Positions 7,406-16,407 are shown, numbered from the stretch's first letter. The stretch: 17,167 nt of DNA from Mansonella perstans (GCA_037074765.1 JBAMDO010000470.1:1-17167), one strand, 5' to 3'. The notes: generated by a model not told the origin, from the letters alone. Numbers and translations are program-made.

Positions 7406-10174
7406 CATTTGTCGAATTTAGATCGACAATCATTTTTATATGGTGTCAAATTAACAAAGACTTAAATCTAATTGCAAATAGGAAAATTATTTTTGTAATT
7501 TAATTATTTCGATGATTTTTTTATTAATATTATATCAATGATTAAAAGTGTTTTGTTTGTGTGACAAAATGGCAAAACAAATAAACATTCTGTTTAATTT
7601 AAAAAATTCAAAAACGAAATGATAAACGAAAAGGAAATGATGAAAAAAGGTAAATGTGACAAAAAAGTGAATGAAAAAAATTTTAAAAAAAGTACAAAAA
7701 ACTTTGAATTTTCAGAAAATTTCTTAACCATGCAATTGTCTTACCATTAAATTCGATTTTAAAAATGAGAAAAGTAAACAAAAAAAAGAAAGAATGAGTT
7801 TCTTCAAAATTGCTACCGTAACTGTTCAAATATTTTAATTAAAATTTTAGAATTATCATCATTGGGTGAAGATGAACGTAGCGGGTCAACCGAATCGCAT
7901 CGTTCCGGTTGTAGTCCACATTCTCATTCCTCAATTGGATACGGTAAAAAAGCTCGTAAAGCACGAACAATTTTTACTGATAAACAATTACAGGTATATA
8001 TATATATGTATAATTTATTTGTATAATTTAAAAAAAACTAATAAATTTCAATATTGATTTTTTTAAAATACAGTAACTTTTTTTTGCAAAATTTTGCTCA
8101 AATCCATTTTTTTTTATTTTTCAGGAATTGGAAGCAACATTTGATAAGCAGAAATATTTAAGTGTGCAGGATCGAATGGATTTAGCTCAACGGATGGGTC
8201 TTTCGGATACACAAGTAAAAACTTGGTATCAAAACAGACGGTAATTGACTTGTTTCTTTCAAAAAGAAGTTCTCTTTTCTATTTTTTGTTTTTTTCACTT
8301 CCAATAGCATAGAATTATTGAACATTCATTAACAAGCAATTTCAGATAATGTTAATTTTCTTGCTACTTATTATTTTTTTTTATTGCTTGTTTTGGAATT
8401 TAAAAATTAGAATGCAATGAACAAAATCACAATTTCAAATGCAACGCTAAGTTACAGTAAGAAGTTTCTTTTGCTAAAATTTGTAATTCATAGAAATTAT
8501 TTGGAGAACTAAACTTTTTTTGCTGCATTTTAAAATTGACTAATTCGAATAATTTGATGAAATAATGATGTGAGAAAGGAAAAAGTAATTTGAAATTAAA
8601 CTTATTCCATATCTTTTGAAATAACTGACTTAATTACTAATTCATTATTTTTTATTTTATAATTATATTTCATTCTTTGATATTATTATTTTTTGCGTCA
8701 AATTTTAATTAAAAATTTAAAAAGAAATAATAAATAAATGATTAACTGGAAAGATTAGTTTAATTTTGCTCTCTACTACACTTTAAACTACGTATCCTGT
8801 TGAATAATCTTACTGTAAACTTTTTTTTTTTCAAAATATTTGTTCATATTTATAAAAATAATACTTTCTCCTTTTCTTTCTTCCTCATTCTCTCTCACTT
8901 CAACTCTCTTTTTTACCAATTATTTGTAAAAAAAAAGGGAAAGAGAGAGAGAGAAAATGATATGAAATTAGTGCAAGGTTGACAATGTAGTTAGCAGATT
9001 TTAGTAGCCTAAAAAAGCTCATTGTACCGTAAAATTGTGAACAAAAGCAAAAGCACAGATTAGAAGACGAGTATATATGTTTACTAAAATGGGTGACACG
9101 GAAAAATGGCGAAAGAAAGGGGACAGAATGGCGTTAATATTGCTTATTTCTTGATACTATCTCTTTTCATTCCCTACTCTTTTTCCACAAATTCGCACTT
9201 TCCCGTCTCTTGTCATCATTGCTAGTGTATGTAAACAGTGGATTTAGAAATTTTTTTTCGGAATTTTCTTTTAAAAAAATTTCACTAAAAATAAAAAACA
9301 TTTGATATTTTATATGATACAAATAGTTGTTCAATTTGTAGTTTAGAAATAATTCATCAAAAATTGTATTAAAAATTACTCATTCCATTTTTTTTTATTA
9401 ATTATTTCGAAATGAAAAATTTAAAAAAAAACACAAGAACTGGAAAATTAAATTTTTTGTACGACAAATAATCGATTAATTTGATTTTAATAATTAATTT
9501 GATTTTTCACGATAATGATTGGATACTGTCATTTTACAATGTATACATAATTATAATTCTCATAAATGTTGGTGATAAAAAAAAAAAAAAAAACTGAATT
9601 TCATTTATATCACATATATTAATTGTTTAATGAAGATTTTTGAAATTAAAATGTTTGATATGAAAATTTGTTTAATTTAATTAATAGGACAAAATGGAAA
9701 AGACAAGCAGCTGTTGGAATGGATCTATTGAATGAAGCATCAAATGTTGCCGCAATTCAGCAGTTATTACGTACCAATCCTTACTGGGCCAATTACATGG
9801 CAGCTAATGCGCTAAATCATCCAAGACTTTTCCCGCTTCAAGCAACACCACTATCACTTGGCTTATCATCTGCAGCACATAATAATCTATCATCTTCAAC
9901 ATCCTTTGTACCGCTTGCGATACCAGCACCATCACCATCACCAATGGCACCTGTATCATCATCAGCAGCAACAAGTACGGTAATTACTGGGCCATCAATC
10001 ACATCGCTACCATTAGCAATGTTCCCATTTCAAGTTCCTACTTCAAACTTTACTTTAAATCTTGTCCAAAATCCACCAACACCAGTATCAGTGGATAGAT
10101 CAAAAGCCGAATCATCCAAATCAACAACACCTTCAAGTAATATTGAAGTAAAATCACCTGAATCACCAAAATGA
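5190..10174 (+). CDS. ceh-30: BarH-class homeodomain transcription factor, CEH-30/CEH-31-like (four exons, spliced)
   Basis: Joining 5190-5430, 7851-7993, 8125-8240 and 9688-10174 gives 987 nt, 328 residues plus TGA. Seen: an FxIxxIL motif (FRISDIL, residues 61-67) of the Eh1/FIL type that binds Groucho/UNC-37; a Ser/His-rich linker; a full homeodomain at 115-174 with F8, L16, F20, W48, N51 and R53, plus Thr47 and Tyr49 typical of BarH; then [13 protein letters not shown] and PYWANY (198-203), a BarH/CEH-30-like extension; and a Ser/Thr/Pro-rich tail to 328. Family knowledge: BarH proteins are nuclear DNA-binding repressors for neuronal fate, and C. elegans CEH-30 promotes survival of the male CEM neurons. 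Inference: this is the ortholog of ceh-30 or its neighbouring paralog ceh-31; I cannot tell which. The ATG at 5190 is chosen because a TTGCAG acceptor ends at 5183. Starting at the ATG at 5166 would add eight residues. An additional 5' exon is not excluded. Confidence 0.93.
6513..6537. repeat. 25-nt T homopolymer in intron 1
   Basis: Uninterrupted T run followed by AATAACAAAAATTATTTTTT. Length may vary or be misassembled. It produces a spurious poly-Phe reading frame. Confidence 0.95.
6624..6689. repeat. Degenerate 9-10 bp minisatellite in intron 1
   Basis: Successive units CCTGTATTT, CCGGTGCCT, CCGGTATCT, CCTGTGTCG, CCTTATGTCT, CCTATGTCG and CCTAAGTGTCT are visible. The last four also form two 19-20 bp higher-order units. 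It is much richer in C/G than the surrounding intron. Confidence 0.75.
7377..7405. repeat. 29-nt A homopolymer in intron 1
   Basis: Longest homopolymer in the window. A purine-rich stretch (about 7250-7320) precedes it. No retroposon body or target-site duplication was recognised around it. Confidence 0.95.
7851..7993 (+). CDS. ceh-30: Exon 2 of the BarH-like gene: linker and start of the homeodomain
   Basis: Completes codon 81 and codes to residue 128. It carries an acidic/Ser-rich stretch ([19 protein letters not shown]), a CSPHSHSS segment, then the basic arm KKARKART and the first half of homeodomain helix 1. Homeodomain position 1 is residue 115 (Ala) and the exon ends after Gln14. The acceptor is ATTTTAG at 7850 and the donor is CAG|GTATAT at 7993/7994, phase 0. 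The basic arm K/R cluster would contact the DNA minor groove and may serve as a nuclear localisation signal. Confidence 0.93.
7994..8124 (+). other. Intron 2 (131 bp), inside the homeodomain
   Basis: Short phase-0 intron between homeodomain positions 14 and 15. The donor is GTATATATAT and the acceptor is TATTTTTCAG, the classic nematode TTTTCAG consensus. It contains a short TA-rich run directly after the donor. Confidence 0.93.
8125..8240 (+). CDS. ceh-30: Exon 3 of the BarH-like gene: homeodomain helices 1-3
   Basis: Codes homeodomain positions 15-52 and two bases of the Arg53 codon. The stretch [12 protein letters not shown] (positions 24-35) and [14 protein letters not shown] (40-53) are near-invariant in BarH proteins. 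Recognition-helix residues are visible: Thr47, Trp48, Tyr49, Gln50, Asn51 and Arg53. Gln50 and Asn51 predict a TAAT/CAATTA-type target. The donor is CG|GTAATT at 8240/8241, phase 2, so the intron interrupts the recognition helix at Arg53. Confidence 0.96.
8241..9687 (+). other. Intron 3 (1447 bp), splitting homeodomain Arg53
   Basis: It runs from donor GTAATT at 8241 to acceptor TTAATTAATAG at 9687. That acceptor is weak for a nematode because it lacks the TTTCAG tract, but the protein continues perfectly into RTKWKRQ. Mostly AT-rich filler with a 17-nt A run at 9577-9593. A less AT-rich block at about 9040-9240 carries two forkhead-like sites (see findings). No other exon seen. Confidence 0.9.
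9688..10174 (+). CDS. ceh-30: Exon 4 of the BarH-like gene: end of homeodomain and C-terminal domain
   Basis: Completes Arg53 and adds TKWKRQA to end the homeodomain at residue 174. Residues 175-204 ([13 protein letters not shown]..., [15 protein letters not shown]) resemble the conserved block just downstream of the homeodomain in BarH and CEH-30-type proteins. From about 205 to 328 the sequence is Ser/Thr/Pro-rich (APSPSPMAP at 247-255), with a Lys/Ser-rich end (VKSPESPK). TGA is at 10172-10174. No transmembrane or catalytic features. Codons favour A/T third positions, like the other exons. Confidence 0.94.
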
Positions 10175-10700
10175 CTCGTTTTCTTCAAAATAAGTCTATT
10201 ATTTACTTGTCTCTTTGATTCATTCATTTTTACCTGTCTCACTGAGTCATTCCATATAAATTAACTTAACCAACCCTTTTTAATTATTAATAATTTTAAT
10301 ATTTATTTGCTTAGAGATATTTGTACTGCTAAAATAATTAAAAAGTTTTGCAATAAATTTTTTGAAAAATGAAATTTTATTTCGCTATATTTTATAACCT
10401 AAATCATTTATTCAATTTTTTCAAACAAAAAACAAAAAAATGAAAATAAAATGTGATAAATTTCTGCTGAAAAAAAAATTCCAAAAGAAAATCAAACTCT
10501 AATAAATTGATTAAAAATATGTGACAATAAAATTTGCAAATATTTCATTGTCGCATAATTTTGTTTATTTTGTTTTCTCATACGTGTTTTTTCTTTTAAT
10601 TTACAAACTGTGATTTTCTTTCTTTTCTATTTAATGCTTTATTAAAATTAGCTTATACATTCATTTTTATTGTACAAAATTATGCACAATAAATTTTAAA
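10175..10700 (+). other. Presumed 3' UTR and polyadenylation zone
   Basis: AT-rich sequence following the stop codon with no reading frame. AATAAA hexamers occur at 10352-10357, 10445-10450, 10501-10506, 10526-10531 and 10688-10693. Which one is used cannot be told from the sequence; the transcript end is an inference. Confidence 0.55.
10352..10357 (+). terminator. First canonical poly(A) signal after the stop codon
   Basis: AATAAA 178 nt after the TGA, followed by a T-rich stretch. It is the closest canonical signal, hence the simplest candidate for cleavage shortly downstream, but four more lie within 340 bp. Confidence 0.45.
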
Positions 10701-12540
10701 ATGGACATTTCTTTTTTTCCTCTTTGATAATAATTTATCCATTTATTGTTTGTTTGTTTGTTTCTTTCGTTATTTTATTGATGCAGCAAAAGTATATTTC
10801 ACAGTGCTGATACAATTAAACAATTGGAGTTTTTTTTGTGCTAATACAAATGATACAATTACATTTACAGAAGTCCTGCAAATAAAAATTATACATGCCT
10901 AAATTAACTGATATTATAAACATATGTGCATGTGTTTCTGAATAAAGCATTATTACTAAATGTGTAGATAACAATAAAACAATGAGGAAATTAGACAATA
11001 AAGCAAGATAGTAAGGCAGTAAAACAATAAGCAATAAGATAAGGCAATAAGACAATAGGGCAATAAGACAATAAATCGATAAGACAATGAATAATAAGGC
11101 GATAAGATAATGAGGCAGCAGTGAAATATTAATTGTCTTTGTCTTTTACTTTTTCAAAATAAAATAATTCAAAAAATTAAGAAGTTAACTTCGTTTTTTT
11201 TTGAAAGGAGAAGAAAATTATGCTCTAATTTCAAAGAATGCAATAATTTTAATTGTCCTTTTTCCTATTTCCAAATGGTACAATATTATAATTTTGGAAA
11301 TTAAAAAAAAAAACGCTACATCTGTCGACAGACAATTGTTCATCAAATTTTCCGTCATTTTGTGATTGCGTTTGTATCAAAAAAAAAAAGGCAAAAAAAT
11401 GAAATTGAAGATTGATGGATTGAAAAAAAGTTAAATGAGTTAAAAAAAGCGAGTGAAAGTGGAACAGAGGGCAAATGAGTGGCAGTTGAATGTAACCACT
11501 GAATTATGTGTTGCAACTGCCAATCGTTTTTTTTTCAAAATTTTTACATTTTAAATTAAGATTGTGAAATAAATTTCTGACAAAAATTTGCAAATGCAGA
11601 GTTCAAGAAAAAATCAATTATGCAAAAATATTTTAATTCCTATTCATCGAAAACGCTATACGTATTATTAAAAAATATAAAACAGGTAAATTATAATTTA
11701 AGTGTAAAAACATTTAAAAAAGAATTGTTCAAATTTATCAATAATTTGATTTTAATCAATTAATTTTAATTGAAATACCAAAATTTTTGATTTTAGCTCA
11801 GTCAGATATTATCATCAGCCATTATTGAGCCAATTATTTTTTTGATGCCAAATAATCTGTAATGAGTAAATGGTACATCTTTTCTAAAATTAATTAAAAT
11901 GTTTTTTCATTTAATAGGTTCTATGTTAACTGTGAAAAAATTAAGGTTACTTTGAACGATTAATATGATTTATAAACATATTTAAAAAAAAAATTATATC
12001 GAAGTTTATTAAAATTGAATTTACTAATTTAATAATTTTGCATTGTCTTTGTTTTTTCAAACTTATTTCATAAAATGATAAATTTTTGGTTCCAAAAACA
12101 TTAAAATAATGCAAAAATTTTCTCATGCGTAATTTTTAATTCATTAAATACTTTTTTCTCAATTAAATTGCCAGAAAGAATTTTGATATTTGAACTTATT
12201 AGTATCGAAATTTGGTCTTTCATTTACTAATTAAAAATTTTTTTTTAATAATTGAAATAATTAAATAAAAATGATTTTTAATAATTAAAAATTTCTTTCA
12301 AGAATATAATTTCGTAATTGAAGAAATTTAAAAAGAAAATATAACTTTATAAATTTGAAAAAATTTATTAAAATATAAAATAATTATGCATTTTTGTTGC
12401 ATAATATATAAAACTTTTCTATTTTTCACTTTTTTCAGTTTTTCTTCTTGGAATTACAAATAATGAAATTATAAATGTGTAAATGCTATTAAAATATATT
12501 GAATCATGCTAATATGTATTAAATTATATTATTAAAGTGG
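10701..12540. other. Downstream intergenic sequence, no gene recognised
   Basis: AT-rich sequence with the 8-bp minisatellite at 10971-11120 and a perfect 12-bp palindrome at 11321-11332. The minus-strand frame across 10816-11055 only reads the repeat. I see no exon. Confidence 0.7.
10971..11120. repeat. 8-bp period minisatellite (AGACAATA/AGGCAATA)
   Basis: From 11042 the units run without a gap: AGGCAATA, AGACAATA, GGGCAATA, AGACAATA, AATCGATA, AGACAATG, a 7-mer AATAATA, AGGCGATA, AGATAATG, AGGCAGCA. Upstream to 10971 the same motif is more degenerate (for example AGACAATA at 10993-11000). Confidence 0.85.
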
Positions 12541-12548
12541 AAAGCAGA

Positions 12549-12582
12549 GTGAGAGAGAGAGAGAAAGAGAGAAAGAAAGAGA
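12549..12582. repeat. GA-rich microsatellite
   Basis: GAGAGAGA and GAAAGA units in a purine-only run. A GATGATTAC/GATAATAATG-rich stretch follows to about 12680. Confidence 0.85.
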
Positions 12583-13182
12583 CATAAGGAGGGAAATGAA
12601 ATTGAAATGATGATTACGATGTTAGAAATGATAATAATGATGATAGTAATAATAATATTAACAATAACAATGATAAAGATGTTGTTCAAGTTAGATTAGC
12701 AGTGCTATTGAAGGTCTATATCATCGTCCTTCATGTCCTATTCTTCTCTCATGTGTCCACTTCACATATTATCTTCATCTAACTAATCAATCTTCTTCTA
12801 TTTGCCAATATTATCATTTTAATTTTTTGATGATTTAATTCAATTAAAGGAAAAAAAAAAGCGAAAAATTTAATGGAATTCTTTCAAAAAATTTCATTTA
12901 ATATTTTTTAAATAATATTTTAATTATATTTTTTTTAATAATATTTTAATTATTTATTTTTATCTCTATTCATTGTTCATTACCAATGTTATTTTTATTC
13001 TATCTTTCTCCATCTTAATTCGTTTTTTTTTTTTTTTTTTTTTTTAAATTTGATTAATTTTAATTTATTCAAATTATTGAATCATACTAATTATTATTGT
13101 TATTATAACGCTAATCACTTATCCTTTTCTCGTTGCATTCTTATTTCACTTTTTTTTAAATTTTTCTCTTTTTTCTATCGTC

Positions 13183-13216
<34 letters not shown>
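13183..13216. repeat. CT microsatellite
   Basis: (CT)n with one CTTT interruption. It is complementary to the GA tract at 13313-13331, about 100 bp away. Confidence 0.9.
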
Positions 13217-13312
13217 TATTCTTATCATTTTTTGAAATCTTTCCATTCGAACGAATATAATTTTTACATTAATTACGCAACAAATGCACCAATAATCATT
13301 CGATTCACAGAA

Positions 13313-13331
13313 AGAGAGAGAGAGAGAGAGA
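13313..13331. repeat. GA microsatellite
   Basis: Nine AG repeats after CACAGAA, followed by purine-rich sequence to about 13375. Confidence 0.9.
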
Positions 13332-13680
13332 AAAAAGTGAAAGAAAGAAAGGAAATGGTAAAGAAAGAGAGAAAGAATTATTAGCATTGTTTGTGAAAAA
13401 AAATAGCCAATATTGTTAACTTTTCCATTCTCATCACAAAATCATTTCAAATTGTTCAATTTCCTTTAGTTTTTTTTCCTTTCACCTTCTTCCTCCTCCT
13501 CTTCTTCCCTCTTCTTTCATCCTTCTCCTTCTTCCTCGCCATTCGTTTCTTTTTCAAATTCGAAAAAAATTAAAATTTGCCAAATAGCTGTAAAGAATTG
13601 TGATATTAATTACAAATAAATCTTTAACAATTTTAATTATTTAAATTTTAAGATAATTTACAATCTTAAAAAATGAATTT

Positions 13681-13848
13681 ATGGATTTAAAAAATGCATA
13701 CTTTCCATGGACATTTCAAGATGATCAAAATGATATCAAAAGTAAAACAGCATCGCGACACATGTTGATGACAGCACTGATGATTAAGATCATAAAATTT
13801 ATTGGTCTATTTAATTTGATTTATTGGATGATGCACTACTGTATTTAA
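13681..13848 (+). CDS. Uncertain small ORF (55 codons), function unknown
   Basis: ATG GAT TTA AAA AAT GCA opens a frame that runs to TAA at 13846-13848. The frame is open from 13657, after a stop at 13654-13656. The N-terminal half is polar (YFPWTFQDDQND, residues 7-18). From about residue 28 it becomes hydrophobic with Met/Ile/Leu/Phe and ends IYWMMHYCI, which could form one membrane segment. It is less AT-rich than its flanks and not a simple repeat. I do not recognise it. A chance ORF or a piece of conserved non-coding DNA is equally possible. Confidence 0.15.
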   Translation: MDLKNAYFPWTFQDDQNDIKSKTASRHMLMTALMIKIIKFIGLFNLIYWMMHYCI

Positions 13849-14116
13849 ATGGAAAACTTATGACTTTATAAATTACCACTTAAAGTTTTATGACAACTAA
13901 ATCAATTGTAATTGAAGGTAAATAAATAATTTTATAGCACATAATTCATTAAAAGCACAATTATAATCAGATTATAAATTAATTAATATATAATTTCATT
14001 CTGTTTTGTTTTTGTTTTTTTGAAATAATCTAAAAGACTTGTCATGTTGCTACTATTTAAGTTAATTAGCAACTTTTATTTATTAAAATAAGTCTGAATA
14101 ATAGTTGATGTGCTGC

Positions 14117-14141
14117 AAAAAAAAAAAAAAAAAAAAAAAAA
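14117..14141. repeat. 25-nt A homopolymer
   Basis: Uninterrupted A run joined directly to a GC-rich patch, CCGCCCGATC, at 14142-14151. Confidence 0.95.
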
Positions 14142-14510
14142 CCGCCCGATCATAATGCTTGTGTGAATAGCACGTTCGTCAGAATTTGTTTATTCTTTCC
14201 CTTCTCTCCAAAAGATAAATAAGCAAATAAATAAACAATAACTACAGAAAACCAATTTATACTCTTTATAATTTTGTCAATATTTTTACAATAATTATCA
14301 ATACAGATATATTATTTTCCTATTCTCTATAATTATCATTTCTTTTCTTTGTTGAAAATAAATTGTGCAATAATGTTCTTTTCAATAAATTGATTGATTC
14401 GAAAATGTTTTTTAACTTTGATGAGATTTCAATGAAACATTAATTTTCTATTTGTATTGTCAAATTTATAATTGACAATTTTATAACTTATTGAATTAAC
14501 ATATTCATAT

Positions 14511-14534
14511 ATGTTAATCATAAAATTAGACAAA
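14511..14534. repeat. Direct repeat, left copy (24 bp)
   Basis: ATGTTAATCATAAAATTAGA plus CAAA. The last 21 bases recur exactly at 14949-14969, 435 bp downstream. Confidence 0.85.
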
Positions 14535-14540
14535 TATACA

Positions 14541-14562
14541 TATATATATATATATATATATA
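14541..14562. repeat. (TA)11 microsatellite
   Basis: Perfect alternating TA tract following ATATACA. Confidence 0.95.
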
Positions 14563-14591
14563 ATGTAAACAATCTAATTTCCATTAAACTG

Positions 14592-14695
14592 ATTCAAAAA
14601 TAAAATGAGGGAAGATTTGTAACAACGAAGAAGGACGAAAAGTAGAATGAATGAATTTAAATGAATGAACGAAGGAATAAACAGATGGATGGCAT
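14592..14695. repeat. Diverged direct duplication, copy 1
   Basis: About 100 bp beginning TTCAAAAATAAAATGAGG, with GACGAAAAGTAGAATGAATGA in the middle and ending GATGGATGGCAT. It aligns in order with copy 2 at 14756-14852 with small indels. It does not match any element I know. Confidence 0.7.
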
Positions 14696-14755
14696 TTTAT
14701 GGAACAAACCATATCTATGTCTATAATACATTCACGAATAATTTCTGACTCAATT

Positions 14756-14852
14756 AATCCAAAAATAATTATGGAGTATAATTTGCAACGGTAAAGAGGC
14801 GAAAAGTAAAATGAATGAGTGGATAAGTGAATAGATATGACGATGGATGACA
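14756..14852. repeat. Diverged direct duplication, copy 2
   Basis: About 97 bp beginning ATCCAAAAATAATTATGG, with GGCGAAAAGTAAAATGAATGA in the middle and ending GATGGATGACAT. It is collinear with copy 1. Confidence 0.7.
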
Positions 14853-14945
14853 TGGATCCATGCGTCCATTCGTTTGAAATTGGATAAAGAATTGAATTTG
14901 TTGAAAACATCAAACAATGTCAAATGGTACATTAATGCGCGTCAA

Positions 14946-14969
14946 ATATTAATCATAAAATTAGACAAA
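14946..14969. repeat. Direct repeat, right copy (24 bp)
   Basis: ATATTAATCATAAAATTAGA plus CAAA. It has one mismatch to the left copy at 14511-14534. Confidence 0.85.
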
Positions 14970-15137
14970 ATGAGCTTCGGTAAATTTTCAAATTTCTATA
15001 CTTTTCAACATTTTTATTTTCAACAAATTTGATTAAATTTGTTTTACAATCATCACTTAACTGAAAATTCTAATTACATATCATTACTATACCATATTTA
15101 TTTACTTACATGCCATATACACATGCATACATGCCTA

Positions 15138-15153
15138 TACACACACACACACA
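15138..15153. repeat. CA microsatellite in a CATAC-rich stretch
   Basis: (AC)n tract flanked by CATGCATACATG and ACATGTACATATAC. Confidence 0.85.
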
Positions 15154-15430
15154 TGTACATATACAATGCACATTACAAAGTATGCATTTCATATAAAATA
15201 ACAGAAATTTTTAGCGTATCAATTTGATAATTTTAATTTTTATATTAAAAATTGAATTCCGATGCTCCAAAAATAGATTGACATTGTATATATATATGTA
15301 CATATTTATATTTGAAAAATTCATAACTGAAACAAATTTAAGCAAACAAAAAAATAATCATTGTTATTATTAAATTTTGCTCAGCACAAATTTTTATCGC
15401 AAAGTTTTTTTTATTATTAGTGACGACGGT

Positions 15431-15470
15431 GATGATAATAATGATGATGATGATAATGATGATAATGATG
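15431..15470. repeat. GAT trinucleotide repeat
   Basis: GATGATAATAATGATGATGA and so on. In one frame it gives an artefactual run of Asp/Asn. Confidence 0.9.
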
Positions 15471-16407
15471 GCTATGATCAGATTTTTCTTATTTCATTGA
15501 ATTATTGTTCAAAATTATTGTCAAAATGCGTTACATTTGTAGTGCAATTTTTTTATTTTAAATTATTTTTCTATTTTGTACATACATTATTTTCCAATTT
15601 TCCATTCTTTCTTCTTTTCATTCTTTTTATCTTCAGTATTAATTAATTTCGTTAAAGTGTTAATTTGTGCGCAATTGCAGGTGGAAAAACAAAACTTTGT
15701 GAGAAAACTTTATTATAAAAAAAGTTCAAAATTTAAATGACCCATTATTCGATCTATTTAATAAAAAAAATCATTTCTTGATATTAAAATACTACCTGTA
15801 ATCATTTGTTATCAATCAAACTTTAATATTATCACTGCTAACATTTTTTGCTACTCTTAATTGATAACAAATTTTTTCATGCAATAATACACTGATGCAT
15901 TTTTACTGAATCAAACAAACTTTGAGTTGATAAGAATTATTTTTAGTATTATTTATTTTATAAATTGCTTCACGCAAAATCATTGTATGATTTTAATGAA
16001 AATGATAAATAAAATGTACCTATATAATAAAATTGATGTTGTAATATGATAACATTAATTTATTACTTTTACTTGTTATTTAAGCTAAGAAATAATCAAT
16101 TGATAGCTTTATTGAAATAATGGCTAATTGCAAAGAGAAAAGTAGACGATACTTTTCACATAAGCCAATAATAGTATATAACAGGAAATTGGATTAAAGC
16201 AGATTGCTTTCAATGGCATTCCATTTATCTCAATTTAAAAACCTTTTTTTTTTTTTTCTCCATTTTCTCTTTACTTTTCTCTCCCTCTCCCTCTCTCTCT
16301 TATTCTTTCTTTGAATTGTGAAATGAAGATGTTTATAATTAAACTAGTACCATTTTATGCTTTTCTTCTTAACAATCTCTTACCATTTTCTTAATTCACA
16401 TGTCCTT

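Larger units (their letters stand above)
5431..7850 (+). other. Intron 1 (2420 bp)
   Basis: It is bounded by the donor GTTAGT at 5431 and the acceptor AAAATTTTAG ending at 7850. It joins phase 1 to phase 1 and restores a Glu codon (G|AA). It is AT-rich and repeat-laden: a 25-nt T run at 6513-6537, a 19-nt T run at 6886-6904, a 29-nt A run at 7377-7405, a purine-rich block at about 7250-7320 and a 9-bp minisatellite at 6624-6689. I found no further exon: open stretches in it read as low-complexity Phe/Leu/Ile-rich peptides without family resemblance. In C. elegans ceh-30, regulatory sites for TRA-1 lie in an intron; no full TRA-1 consensus was seen here. Confidence 0.88.
12541..13680. other. 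Simple-sequence-rich intergenic region
   Basis: Contains GA and GAT-like repeats, a 23-nt T run at 13023-13045, a CT tract at 13183-13216, a matching GA tract at 13313-13331 and a CTT/CTC pyrimidine tract at about 13478-13545. Reading frames here are Ser/Leu/Phe or Arg/Glu low-complexity artefacts. No gene seen. Confidence 0.75.

Noticed and set aside
9089..9097. TGGGTGACA in intron 3 as a TRA-1 site
   Set aside because: Only the first six of nine bases fit the TGGGTGGTC core; too degenerate to claim.
10030..10242. Minus-strand ORF opposite exon 4
   Set aside because: Shadow of the Ser/Pro-rich coding sequence of the homeobox gene.
10816..11055. 79-codon minus-strand ORF
   Set aside because: Largely antisense translation of the 8-bp minisatellite.
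13050..13387. ORFs on both strands over CT/GA tracts
   Set aside because: Leu/Ser and Arg/Glu runs come from dinucleotide repeats.
14584..15227. ORFs of 60-109 codons on both strands around the duplicated block
   Set aside because: Rich in Ile/Ser/His/Phe, no domain, not consistently maintained between the two duplicate copies.
15377..15646. ORF with an Asp/Asn run
   Set aside because: The acidic run is the GAT microsatellite; the rest is Phe/Leu-rich AT translation.
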